Positions 50,895-60,711 of a stretch of DNA of 64,000 nucleotides are shown one piece after another. The position numbers were made by a program, and so were the translations under genes. The stretch is from an uncultured Bacteroidota bacterium (GTDB lineage: Bacteria; Bacteroidota; Bacteroidia; AKYH767-A; OLB10). Every line of letters starts with the position of its first letter. Position 1 is the stretch's first letter. A model generated the notes under the pieces. It did no database searches. It was not told the DNA's origin and saw only the letters and a list, made by a program, of their open reading frames with translations. The stretch is taken from NCBI GenBank assembly GCA_903881665.1, contig CAIRUC010000068.1, forward strand, positions 62,001-126,000, written 5' to 3'.

Positions 50895-52280
50895 TCACTC
50901 CCCGTTATGTTTACTAGTAAAAACTTGTATAGCAGTTAGTACAACAATTTTCAAATCAAGGAGCAACGACCAGTTTTCAAGGTACCAAACATCGTATTCA
51001 ATGCGGCTTTCCATTAGCTGATGCTCGCGCGTTTCGCCTCGTAACCCATTTATCTGAGCCCAACCAGTAATGCCCGGCTTTACAAGATGCCTTACCATAA
51101 ACTTATCGATAAGCGCCGAATATTCTTCCGTATGTTTTAGCATGTGCGGCCGAGGCCCAACCACAGACATATTTCCAATTAGAGCATTATAAAATTGCGG
51201 TAATTCATCAAGACTAGTTTTACGTAAAAAAGCACCAATAGCTGTTATCCTTTCATCGCCTTGCTTGGCCTGTTCAATATCAGCCCTTGCATTTACGCGC
51301 ATCGTTCTAAATTTCCAACACGTAAACTCCTCATTATCTTTTCCTGATCGTTTCTGCTTAAAGAAAACAGGCCCTGATGAACTTAACTTTATAAGTGGAG
51401 CAATTATAAGTAAAGCCAAAGGGAAAACTATTGCAATGACGAGAAACGAAAAAAAGATGTCGAAGGTTCTTTTTACTAATCGATTCCCAATATTCTGCAA
51501 TGGTTCATTACGCACACTAAGTACGGCAACAGACTCATAAAAATCAATTTTCACCCTCCTATTCAAGAATCCACGGAAATCGGGAATCACTTTAAATCGC
51601 ATGAGATTTCGATCAGCAAAAGTCATCATTTCGGCTACTTCTTCAGCTTCCATTCCTGATATAGAGCAATAAATTTCATCCACTTTCATTTCGATGGCAA
51701 ATGCATGAGTTTCATTCAGCGTACCTTTTAACCAAACAGTATCGTGATGGTTAAGCGTATCCGAAAAAATTCCGAGTAGACGATATCCAACCTCTGGATG
51801 TCGCTCAAAATAATGTTGCATATCAATAGTCGGCTGGCCGTTGCCAACTATAATCACTTTACGATAATTCAATCCGCGTCGGCGAACAAAATTGATAGTA
51901 TAGGCCAACACCGATCTCCATACAAAAAATACAACAGCAAATAGAGCCAACTTAATTTGAATATGGAAAACAGGAATAAAATAATTGTCGAAAAAATAAA
52001 GGAAAACCACTATCATAACTACGAAAATGACGTATGCTCTGAATAGCAATGAAAGTATTTGTTCGAAGCGCAATCCACGATCAATATGATGCACTTCAGT
52101 AAGGAAGGTAGCGATTACCCAAAATAAATTGATATATATAAATTGAGCTAAGAAGTTGGTATCAGCAACTAAGACGGGCCATTTAAAGTAAAAGCTAACT
52201 AACCAAAATACAATATTCAGCAGTAAGAAATCCCCTACCACATAAATTGTCTTCAAATATTTAGAGTACCCCGATGACAT
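50895..52280 (-). CDS. Undecaprenyl-phosphate sugar phosphotransferase (WcaJ-like)
   Basis: N-terminal TM region; KRTFDIFFSFLVIAIVFPL; GPVFFKQKRSGKDNEEFTCWKFRTM; MSVVGPRPHM. Confidence 0.93.
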   Translation of the reverse strand: MSSGYSKYLKTIYVVGDFLLLNIVFWLVSFYFKWPVLVADTNFLAQFIYINLFWVIATFLTEVHHIDRGLRFEQILSLLFRAYVIFVVMIVVFLYFFDNYFIPVFHIQIKLALFAVVFFVWRSVLAYTINFVRRRGLNYRKVIIVGNGQPTIDMQHYFERHPEVGYRLLGIFSDTLNHHDTVWLKGTLNETHAFAIEMKVDEIYCSISGMEAEEVAEMMTFADRNLMRFKVIPDFRGFLNRRVKIDFYESVAVLSVRNEPLQNIGNRLVKRTFDIFFSFLVIAIVFPLALLIIAPLIKLSSSGPVFFKQKRSGKDNEEFTCWKFRTMRVNARADIEQAKQGDERITAIGAFLRKTSLDELPQFYNALIGNMSVVGPRPHMLKHTEEYSALIDKFMVRHLVKPGITGWAQINGLRGETREHQLMESRIEYDVWYLENWSLLLDLKIVVLTAIQVFTSKHNGE

Positions 52281-52411
52281 AATTAGCGATTCAAAAATAG
52301 TAAGATTGGATCACAAGTTGGAAGAAAACTGGGTGAAAGGATAAATAACTTCTATTATTTTCCAAAAACAGCAGATAAAAGACGTTTCATCATTTCAACA
52401 GAGGTATACAC

Positions 52412-53389
52412 TTATTGCACTAACAAATTACATCCACGTAAATCACTATAATCAAATCGACCTAAAATCTCGAATGAATTATTGTCAAGTTTTTTACCAA
52501 GATCTTGCGTGGCAATAAAAGCGCAAGAATAATAATTTGCCAAATCGATTATATTTACACCACCTGTTGTATTTATACCAACAGGAGCAAATGGATCATT
52601 TACCTCGCGCAAGAGAATTTTCATCCACGGCGGAGTAATGAAGACGCCATCGCCTTTCGAGTAAGCCTGCGATAACAATTCTGTCATCCCATATTCCGAA
52701 TGTATTTTAGCAACGCCAAAACCGTTGCACAACTTATCATGTAATTCTTCTCGTATCATCTCCTTCCTTCGTCCTTTCATACCTCCTGTTTCCATAACTA
52801 TTAGTTCAGGGAAATTGATAGGAAACTTTTCACATAAGTCGAGTAACGCAAAAGTTACCCCTACTAATATCGTTTTTTGTTTACGCGCAAAAAGCCCATT
52901 AAGCAAAGATGCTAGCTCACTATACTGATTTAAGTAAAATCCACTTTGAGGATGATTGCTATTTTTTATAAGATGTTCGAACATATAAACTAACGACGAA
53001 CCTTCCCTTTCTAGGTAAGCGGGCAATAATGCAATAACGCAATAATCATTGATGGGGCCATAAAATAATTGGAACGAATTATTAAAACTATCCTCGTATA
53101 TATGCACATCAGCGATTAAATGAGAAGATGTAATCATCCCAGTAGTGCCGCTACTACTAAAGATGATTTGTGGTTTAAAGCCCTCTGCAATTACACTTCT
53201 CGATTTAAAAAAGGAAACAGGGAGAAATGGAATTTGAGAATAATGTTTTACACTTGATGCGTCAACATTCAAAGCTTCGATATACTCGCGATACACCTCC
53301 ACATGCTTTGCTTGAAAAGCAAATACCGAAAGAGCATGATTATTAAAATCATTTTCGTTTTTAATATCGAAACAAGATGTAGGTAACAT
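52412..53389 (-). CDS. LuxE/acyl-protein synthetase-like adenylate-forming protein
   Basis: IIFSSSGTTGMITSSHL; HSEYGMTELLSQAYSKGDGVF. Confidence 0.82.
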   Translation of the reverse strand: MLPTSCFDIKNENDFNNHALSVFAFQAKHVEVYREYIEALNVDASSVKHYSQIPFLPVSFFKSRSVIAEGFKPQIIFSSSGTTGMITSSHLIADVHIYEDSFNNSFQLFYGPINDYCVIALLPAYLEREGSSLVYMFEHLIKNSNHPQSGFYLNQYSELASLLNGLFARKQKTILVGVTFALLDLCEKFPINFPELIVMETGGMKGRRKEMIREELHDKLCNGFGVAKIHSEYGMTELLSQAYSKGDGVFITPPWMKILLREVNDPFAPVGINTTGGVNIIDLANYYSCAFIATQDLGKKLDNNSFEILGRFDYSDLRGCNLLVQ

Positions 53390-53391
53390 AA

Positions 53392-54972
53392 TTACTCGAT
53401 ACGAGAAGATTTATTCGCGTCGAGATCAGAATTATAATGTAATCCTCTATTCTCGATACGCTGCATGGCTGCCTTTACAACCAAGTAAGATATATTAATC
53501 ATATTTCTGAGTTCGCACAATGCTGGCGAAACTACAGTACGTTCATACAATGCCTCCGTTTCTCCGTAGATAATACGAAGTCGATCCATTGCACGTTTCA
53601 TTCGAACATTACTACGAACGATGCCCACATAATTACTCATGAGTGCTTGTAACTCGCGACGATTTCCTGTTATCAAAATCATCTCTTTAGGCTCTGTCGT
53701 TCCCTCGGCATTCCAATCGGGAATATCATCACGGTAAGGGATATCCGAAATTTGTTTTACTGACTTTTCGAATGCGCGATTAGAAAACACTAATGCCTCC
53801 AGAAGTGAGTTAGATGCAAGTCGATTTGCTCCATGCAATCCGGTACAAGCACATTCCCCGGCGGCATATAAATTCTTAATATCGCTAGCACCATCTTCAT
53901 CTACACGAATTCCTCCACACATATAATGTGCTGCTGGAACTACAGGAATAAAATTCGTAAACGGATCGATACCGATGCTATTACATTTTCTCAAAATATT
54001 GGGGAAATGCTCTGCAAATTTAAGCGAATCGAGATGAGTACAATCGAGGTAAACAAATTCACCTCCCGATTTTTTAATTTCATTATCAATTGCACGAGCA
54101 ACAATATCGCGCGAAGCTAGTGAGCCGCGTTCATCGTAATCAGGCATAAAATCATAGCCATCAATAGTTCTTAGTATTCCCCCGAAACCACGCACGGCCT
54201 CTGTAATTAAAAAGCAAGGGCTTTCACCTGGATTATATAAAGCAGTTGGATGAAATTGGATAAACTCCATATCATTCACCGTGCCTTTTGCGCGATATAC
54301 CATAGCCACACCATCCCCAGTTGCAATAAGTGGATTGGTTGTTGTTTTATAAAGTTGCCCGGCGCCACCCGAAGCCATTAATGTTATTTTAGAAAGGAGC
54401 GTCTCTACTTTTTTTGTTTTTAAATTAAGTACATATACACCATAACAATCAATACCGCCTGTGCTGCGTGTAACCTCTTCGCCGAGGTGATGCTGTGTAA
54501 TTAAATCAAGCGCAAAAAGGTGAGTATGCAATTCAATATTGGGATGCTGATGAATCTGCATCAGCAATTTCGTTTCAATTTCGAAACCAGTATTGTCTTT
54601 ATGATGCAAAACCCTGTATTCCGAGTGGCCGCCTTCGCGAGCGAGATCATACTTCCCCGATTCGTCTTTATCAAAGTTAGCACCCCAGCGTATCATATCT
54701 TTAATTCGCTCCATGCCTTCTTCAATAACGATACGCACTATTTTTTCATCACAGATGCCATCACCAGCAATTAAAGTGTCTTCAATATGTTTTTCTGCCG
54801 AATCGGGAGCATAGGTAACGGCAGCAATACCTCCTTGCGCATACTTTGTATTGGTCTCATCTTCATTTGCTTTGGTTATAATCAGCACCTTGCCGAACTC
54901 AGCTGCCTTTAAAGCATAGCTTAATCCTGCAATTCCCGAACCTATCACCAAAAAATCTACCCGTTGCTGCAT
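53392..54972 (-). CDS. nadB: L-aspartate oxidase
   Basis: FLVIGSGIAGLSYALKAAEFGKVLIITKA; YAQGGIAAV; HGANRLASNSLLEALVFSNRA; ATG at 54972 (track start is TTG). Confidence 0.95.
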   Translation of the reverse strand: MQQRVDFLVIGSGIAGLSYALKAAEFGKVLIITKANEDETNTKYAQGGIAAVTYAPDSAEKHIEDTLIAGDGICDEKIVRIVIEEGMERIKDMIRWGANFDKDESGKYDLAREGGHSEYRVLHHKDNTGFEIETKLLMQIHQHPNIELHTHLFALDLITQHHLGEEVTRSTGGIDCYGVYVLNLKTKKVETLLSKITLMASGGAGQLYKTTTNPLIATGDGVAMVYRAKGTVNDMEFIQFHPTALYNPGESPCFLITEAVRGFGGILRTIDGYDFMPDYDERGSLASRDIVARAIDNEIKKSGGEFVYLDCTHLDSLKFAEHFPNILRKCNSIGIDPFTNFIPVVPAAHYMCGGIRVDEDGASDIKNLYAAGECACTGLHGANRLASNSLLEALVFSNRAFEKSVKQISDIPYRDDIPDWNAEGTTEPKEMILITGNRRELQALMSNYVGIVRSNVRMKRAMDRLRIIYGETEALYERTVVSPALCELRNMINISYLVVKAAMQRIENRGLHYNSDLDANKSSRIE

Positions 54973-55123
54973 AATAATCAAAATGTTTACGCCTTTGTTA
55001 GCCAAAGGATGTGTAATTTTGCATCACAAAGGTACGATTTTGAACTTTTACTCCTAGCAATTATAATATGGTAAAAGTCATACACCTCTATAAACCAAAC
55101 AACCATAACTTTGTTAAACAACC

Positions 55124-55765
55124 ATGAACGTTCCAATAAATATATACGCTGAATTAACTCCTAACCCCAATAGCATGAAGTTCGTTGCGAACATTATGCT
55201 TTTAGAAGGTGGTGCTATTGAATACAACAATAAAGAGGAAGCTATCAATTGTCCATTAGCATTACAACTTTTCGATTTTAGTGGCGTGACAAAAGTTTTT
55301 ATCACAACTAACTTCATAACCTTAAATAAAGAAAATAATCTCGATTGGTTTGATCTCACGAATATACTTCGTGAATTTATTCGAGGATTTTTATTGTCGG
55401 GAGAGCATTTGTTTATTGGAAGTCCGTTCGATGAAAACCATATTCCTACTAGTGCAAAAAAAGCTGCACCTATTGCTACGGAAGTAAAAGAAACAAATGC
55501 TGCAATAACAAATGTTGACTTCACCCCTGACCCTGAAGCTGAAAAGAAGATTGAAGCGTTATTAGATGAATATGTTCGTCCCGCGGTAGAAGGCGACGGC
55601 GGCGCCATTCATTTCCATTCATACGTAAATGGCGTTGTAAGTGTAGTTTTAAAAGGAGCTTGCAGCGGATGTCCTTCCTCAACTGTTACGTTAAAATCGG
55701 GAATTGAGAATTTACTCAAGCGAATGATGCCAGGTGTAACTGAAGTGGTAGCTGTAGCTGAATAA
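55124..55765 (+). CDS. NifU-like Fe-S scaffold protein (Nfu)
   Basis: N-term TPNPNSMKFVANIMLL; C-term YVRPAVEGDGGAIHFHSYVNGVVSVVLKGACSGCPSSTVTLKSGIENLLKRMMP. Confidence 0.94.
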   Translation: MNVPINIYAELTPNPNSMKFVANIMLLEGGAIEYNNKEEAINCPLALQLFDFSGVTKVFITTNFITLNKENNLDWFDLTNILREFIRGFLLSGEHLFIGSPFDENHIPTSAKKAAPIATEVKETNAAITNVDFTPDPEAEKKIEALLDEYVRPAVEGDGGAIHFHSYVNGVVSVVLKGACSGCPSSTVTLKSGIENLLKRMMPGVTEVVAVAE

Positions 55766-55783
55766 TCTATTTACAAGAAACCT

Positions 55784-55794
55784 CCCCCCCCCCC
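55784..55794. repeat. 11-nt poly-C homopolymer
   Basis: ccccccccccc read directly after nfu stop. Confidence 0.95.
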
Positions 55795-55859
55795 GGATAC
55801 TTCGTTGTGTCGATTTTTCAAAATCCTCATTTACGTTCTGCTTTAACTAAATAAATTAT

Positions 55860-56305
55860 TTACTTAGCAATCGGCAATGGTAATTCACTTGTCTGACCGA
55901 GATGATATGCAAGATGCCCTTAAAGATGAACGAGCATTTGTTCATGTGTTACTGTTTCATCATGTTTTTTCACAGGGAAAGCGGTCAACATTATCTCATC
56001 TGTAATTGATGATAAAAATTGAGGCAGCATAATAATTACTGTATCGATATCATCGATAATTTTTTAGGCGAGACATTCTTCAAAGCAAACTCCATCTCAC
56101 GTTGACGCACATACCCTATTTTACCAACAACGGCGCCAACAAAATGATTTAGATTTCCAACTAAATGCAAAGCGAGGTTGCCTACTGAATTAGCAATCAT
56201 TGCATCTGTATTCCATAAATCATATTGGAAAGAATAAAGGTTAAATTCTTCTTTCAATTTAGTCAGGTCTCTGACAAAAATAGCTGAGCGTATTTTAGAA
56301 AGCAT
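55860..56305 (-). pseudogene. DinB/DUF1572-family pseudogene with frameshift and in-frame stop
   Basis: Frame 1: MLSKIRSAIFVRDLTKLKEEFNLYS...NVSPKK; shifted frame continues LIDDIDTVIIMLPQFLSSITDEIMLTAFPVKKHDETVTHEQMLVHL*GHLAYHLGQTSELPLPIAK*. Confidence 0.75.
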
Positions 56306-56457
56306 ATCCTTAATTTTAAATAAAGGTAAAAAATCCTGACACTAACCGAAATACCTTCCTAATCATAATTTTGATAAACAATTTCGTCGCCATCGAAATG
56401 CGCTTGTAATGCTTCAGTAACAGCTTAAAGAAAAAGAGAAATTGGCATTAATGCAAA

Positions 56458-56488
56458 ATCGACCGAAGTAATACTCCTCGGTCGATTA
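56458..56488. terminator. Hairpin downstream of the SGNH hydrolase gene
   Basis: AATCGACCGA-agtaatactcc-TCGGTCGATT. Confidence 0.6.
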
Positions 56489-56508
56489 CAAATTTTGGTT
56501 ATTAAAAA

Positions 56509-57855
56509 TCACGGGAAAATTATTCCCGTATAACTATTTACATCAACCATTGGCAAATTGGACTTAAAGCGTGCGTTAATAGCTAAAATAAATTCATTTG
56601 CGATTAATGCAAATCCTCGATTACTTGGATTAATTCCATCGAGAGAGAATGCACCACCGCTAATAAATGAAGCCGACATAGTTACTCCATTAAATTTAAT
56701 TCCGGGTTGAAGAGTTTTGTAAAAATGATTTACATCGACAAGAGCGAGACCTTTTGATGTTGCTGCTGAAACAATTTTATTATTAAAGGCCGCAATGCTT
56801 AAATTGATATTACTTAATTCAGTACTATCGATCACATATTTTGCAGGAATTGGATGTTGAGGTAATCCCCATCCGCCACATAAAAGCGAATCAGATGGAA
56901 TAGAAAGAAGTAATAATTCACCTGCTTTTAGTTGACGAATAGCACCTCCATTTTCAACAACAAAAGAATTTGAGCCAGCTGAAAATGTTATTCCTGGAGG
57001 AGAAACTACATTCAAAGCAGTTGCTTGAGCAGCAGTTAATGTTAATCCGTTATAAGGAATCGAATTAAAAAAAGGAATATCATAAATATCAGGAATATTG
57101 GCGATTACACCATTCGCACCATTACTTGATATTCCATTTACAATAAAGTCGACTGCTTTATTAAACGTATCAACTGGTGTGAGATCATAAGCACCCATCC
57201 CACCTACAACACCAGCACCACCTGAAGTAGCATACGAATACACATCTGAATTCCCCATCCACAGCATGAAAAAAGTTGGATCAATTATTTGTGCATCTCC
57301 AATTAAGGTTGAACTTAAGCCTGAGACAGAGCCTGTATCGCTAGCAAATCGATGATAATAATAATTACCAACAGAACCGCCTTTCCCTAAGAACTGGCTA
57401 TATAATTGAAATGACTTTACACCAGGAACACTCAAATTATTAAAGGGGCCACTGTTGCCAATCCATTGCAATCCTGCAGCATTTCCACTCACATTCGAGA
57501 TGCGGAAATCAAATTTCCCAGCACAATTTATTATCGACGACAACGAAAGCTGACCTTTGATTTGTCCAAGACTATTCACCAATAACCCATTTCCCGAAGG
57601 AAGCAATGGTTGTTTAAACTCACCACCACCGGCAAAAGAAAATTGGTGAGCCAATAAGTTAGGAATAGAAGATTCTTGTCCGGCCCTAGTTAATGCCCCA
57701 TCATTAAACCCTGCCGTAAATCCACTTCCTACCGCAACGAAACGCTCGAAGTCAGCAGTGCCGGCATTATACTTAGGTTCATCTAGAGTTGGCTTGCAGC
57801 CTACCAATAAAAGACTAACGGCAACGCAGTACCGAATAATAGTTTTAGAATTCAT
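56509..57855 (-). CDS. SGNH/GDSL hydrolase-like lipoprotein
   Basis: Lipobox SLLLVGC; FVAVGSGFTAGFNDGALTRAGQESSIPNLLAHQF. Confidence 0.82.
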   Translation of the reverse strand: MNSKTIIRYCVAVSLLLVGCKPTLDEPKYNAGTADFERFVAVGSGFTAGFNDGALTRAGQESSIPNLLAHQFSFAGGGEFKQPLLPSGNGLLVNSLGQIKGQLSLSSIINCAGKFDFRISNVSGNAAGLQWIGNSGPFNNLSVPGVKSFQLYSQFLGKGGSVGNYYYHRFASDTGSVSGLSSTLIGDAQIIDPTFFMLWMGNSDVYSYATSGGAGVVGGMGAYDLTPVDTFNKAVDFIVNGISSNGANGVIANIPDIYDIPFFNSIPYNGLTLTAAQATALNVVSPPGITFSAGSNSFVVENGGAIRQLKAGELLLLSIPSDSLLCGGWGLPQHPIPAKYVIDSTELSNINLSIAAFNNKIVSAATSKGLALVDVNHFYKTLQPGIKFNGVTMSASFISGGAFSLDGINPSNRGFALIANEFILAINARFKSNLPMVDVNSYTGIIFP

Positions 57856-59113
57856 ATTGCAACCCGAGGCCTCCTACCACTAAATTCGTTTTATACGTCC
57901 CTTTGAAATTCGACTGTATATTATTCACTTCTTTTCTTTCCTTTACATTTTCATACATTAATGAAAAATCAGCAGAGAAATTACCCTTTAATTTATAGCT
58001 TATTCCAGCTGCACAAATAAGGCGATTAGCATCGGGTAATTCGGGACTAACATATCCATCCTGCACAGGCGTTTCATCAAAAGCGAGTCCTGCACGAAGT
58101 GTTGTTCGTTCTGTTTGTTTATATTGAATGCCTGCTCTTAAAGCCAGCGCATTTTTATAATTTTTTCCCTGACGTGAATCAAATTGAGCATCGTCACTAA
58201 AAATAAAATTGAGTGAATCATACGCCTTCCATCCTGTATAATTCATGTCGAGTGTAACTAATACTTTTGGTGTTACCGAATATCCTATTCCTATTGAAAA
58301 AACAGATGGCAACGTAACACTAGTTTTAAAGGTAGCGGAAGAAGGGATTGTTCCATTTTGCATTAAAGAAGAAGGAACATTAGTAAAAGAAGCTTCTCCA
58401 CTTGATATATCTATTTTTGTAGACGTACGATAAGCGATACCCACAACAAAATTTCCATTTACGAAATTAATACCGGCATTAGCTCCTAGCGAAGTTCCCG
58501 ATCCTTTCAATTCAACAATTGCATCCCCTGCATTAGAAGAATATGGAAGTGCTTTTGTTAGATCAGCATTACTGAGAACAATCATAGGGCCTGCGCCTAT
58601 TGATAAATGATCGTTGAATTTGTACGACAACGTAGGTTGAATATTGATCGCATTCAATTTAGCCGATTGCGTAATATATCTTCCCGACCAATTGCTATCC
58701 CATTTTGTACCCAATCCAAATGGAGTATTAATGGCCAAGCCAATATTTACCTTCGTTTTCCAAGTATACGCCGCATAAAGTGAAAAGGGAGTATAAATTT
58801 GACCGGGCATCGTCTCTTTCACCCCCGTATGACCCAAAAACGAGGTTTCAGGAACGATTAAGGAGACACCCGCATTAAAATAACTATGGTTGATGAAAGC
58901 CAAAGCTCCCGGATTATAAAACACCACACTGCCATCTAATGCTACGGAAGAAACTGATCCTCCCATAGATGTAGACTTTTGCCCTTGCGTATTGATTTGG
59001 AATCCCCCGGCAAGCGACAATAAAGGTGCAAATAGACACCCGAACATCAGCACTTTTAGCTTCATAACCTTCTGTGAGCTAACAAATGTAGGCGGTACGT
59101 TGTTATAGGGCAA
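57845..59113 (-). CDS. OmpP1/FadL family outer-membrane transporter
   Basis: GGFQINTQGQKSTSMGGSVSSVALDGSVVFYNPGAL; beta-barrel; C-term GLGLQYEF. Confidence 0.92.
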   Translation of the reverse strand: MPYNNVPPTFVSSQKVMKLKVLMFGCLFAPLLSLAGGFQINTQGQKSTSMGGSVSSVALDGSVVFYNPGALAFINHSYFNAGVSLIVPETSFLGHTGVKETMPGQIYTPFSLYAAYTWKTKVNIGLAINTPFGLGTKWDSNWSGRYITQSAKLNAINIQPTLSYKFNDHLSIGAGPMIVLSNADLTKALPYSSNAGDAIVELKGSGTSLGANAGINFVNGNFVVGIAYRTSTKIDISSGEASFTNVPSSLMQNGTIPSSATFKTSVTLPSVFSIGIGYSVTPKVLVTLDMNYTGWKAYDSLNFIFSDDAQFDSRQGKNYKNALALRAGIQYKQTERTTLRAGLAFDETPVQDGYVSPELPDANRLICAAGISYKLKGNFSADFSLMYENVKERKEVNNIQSNFKGTYKTNLVVGGLGLQYEF

Positions 59114-59205
59114 TAGAAGATCGCTGTACTTATTAACAAAGGGGTGTGATTAGGAATATGATGCAATTCACTCCAATATCTGAAGAAAAATACAAAAGTT
59201 GCATA

Positions 59206-59213
59206 TAAATTTG
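59206..59213 (+). promoter_or_regulatory. -7 element TAAATTTG five nt before the lhgO ATG
   Basis: Matches TAnnTTTG. Confidence 0.45.
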
Positions 59214-59217
59214 CAGA

Positions 59218-60435
59218 ATGGATCAAACGCATTATGATGTAATCGTTATTGGAGGGGGCATCGTAGGATTATCGACGGCATATAAGCTTAATTTACACCA
59301 TCCGGAACTTAAAATTTTGGTTTTGGAGAAAGAGAATGCTGTTGCATTTCACCAAACAGGAAGAAATTCAGGGGTATTGCATTCCGGCATTTACTATAAA
59401 CCGGGCAGTTACAAAGCCAAAAATTGTGTGGAAGGGCGTCGAGAAATCGTACAATTTGCGAAAGAACATAATATTGGCCACGACATTTGCGGAAAGTTGA
59501 TTGTAGCCACCCATGAATCAGAATTGGCACATATGCATAAAGTGTACAACCACGGATTACAAAACGGGGTTGAAGACATTGAATTGATTGGTCCCGAGCA
59601 AATCAAAGAAATTGAACCTTACTGTGCAGGTATTGAAGGGATTCGCGTAGGATGCACAGGAATTATCGATTTTGTGGGAGTTTGTAAAGTACTATCGGAT
59701 TTGATTGAACAAAAGTTCAACGGAAGCAAGGTGCTATTAGAACATGAAGTGACAGCTTTTGAGAAATCCGATGGACATACAACCGTAGTAACGCCAAAAG
59801 AGAAATTCAAGACAAGATTTATCGTTAACTGCACAGGACTACAAACCGATCGTATTGCGAAGAAAGACGGTATTAATCCTGATATGAAAATTGTAGGCTT
59901 TAGAGGTGACTACTACGAACTAACCGAAAAAGCGAAACATAAAGTAAAGAACTTGATCTATCCTGTACCGAATCCGCAGTTTCCGTTTTTGGGAGTACAC
60001 TTTACGAGGATGATTAATCATCCGACCGAATGCGGACCAAATGCGGTATTTGTATTTAAAAGAGAAGGATACGGCAAAACCGACTTCAGCTTAAACGATA
60101 CGATGGATGCTTTAGCATACGGAGGAACATGGAAGTTATTCTTTAAGCACTGGCAATTCGGATTAGATGAATACAGAAGAGCTTTCAGCAAACGATTGTT
60201 TTTAGAAAGATTAAAGCGACTTGTTCCATCATTAGAGATGGACGATATAGAACCGGGGCGTGCGGGAGTTAGAGCGATGGCATTAAATTCATCGGGAGAT
60301 ATGATTGACGACTTTAAAATTGTACATAGCGACAATGCACTTCACGTTTTGAATGCGCCATCACCTGCAGCAACAGCATGTTTAGCGATCGGGAAAGCAG
60401 TGAATGATATGGCGGAGGAATATTTTAAATTTTAA
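59218..60435 (+). CDS. lhgO: L-2-hydroxyglutarate oxidase
   Basis: DVIVIGGGIVGLSTAYKL; QTGRNSGVLHSGIYYKPGSYKAKNC; PGRAGVRAMALNSSGDMIDDF. Confidence 0.93.
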   Translation: MDQTHYDVIVIGGGIVGLSTAYKLNLHHPELKILVLEKENAVAFHQTGRNSGVLHSGIYYKPGSYKAKNCVEGRREIVQFAKEHNIGHDICGKLIVATHESELAHMHKVYNHGLQNGVEDIELIGPEQIKEIEPYCAGIEGIRVGCTGIIDFVGVCKVLSDLIEQKFNGSKVLLEHEVTAFEKSDGHTTVVTPKEKFKTRFIVNCTGLQTDRIAKKDGINPDMKIVGFRGDYYELTEKAKHKVKNLIYPVPNPQFPFLGVHFTRMINHPTECGPNAVFVFKREGYGKTDFSLNDTMDALAYGGTWKLFFKHWQFGLDEYRRAFSKRLFLERLKRLVPSLEMDDIEPGRAGVRAMALNSSGDMIDDFKIVHSDNALHVLNAPSPAATACLAIGKAVNDMAEEYFKF

Positions 60436-60451
60436 ACTTTGGCTGGCGACG

Positions 60452-60510
60452 ATGGGGCTGGCGCATTGCTTGATTGGCCGCAAATTTTTATGGTTATTAT
60501 GATTTGCACT
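60452..60510. repeat. Degenerate dispersed intergenic repeat, copy B
   Basis: GATGGGGCTGGCGCATTGCTTGATTGGCCGCAAATTTTTATGGTTATTATGATTTG resembles 45350-45403. Confidence 0.5.
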
Positions 60511-60654
60511 GATGGTTGTCGCTGATGTCGCCTAATGGGCAAGCTGTCTTCGACGATTTTGCCTAAAGGCAGGAACACGGATGAAAGGATTGAAGATTTA
60601 AAAGGATTTTTCATCAGCCATTTAGAGAGCCTTTAATTAGTTATAGAAAAATTA

Positions 60655-60697
60655 AAATCCGGATACGATGTAAGTTGATTACAAAGTATCCGGATTT
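60655..60697. terminator. Hairpin terminator between convergent lhgO and msrA
   Basis: 12-bp perfect stem AAATCCGGATAC / GTATCCGGATTT. Confidence 0.72.
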
Positions 60698-60711
60698 ATT
60701 TTATTTAGGTG

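Noticed and set aside
55114-55608. 164-aa minus-strand ORF
   Set aside because: Antisense to the nfu gene, which has clear CSGC motif and conserved domains
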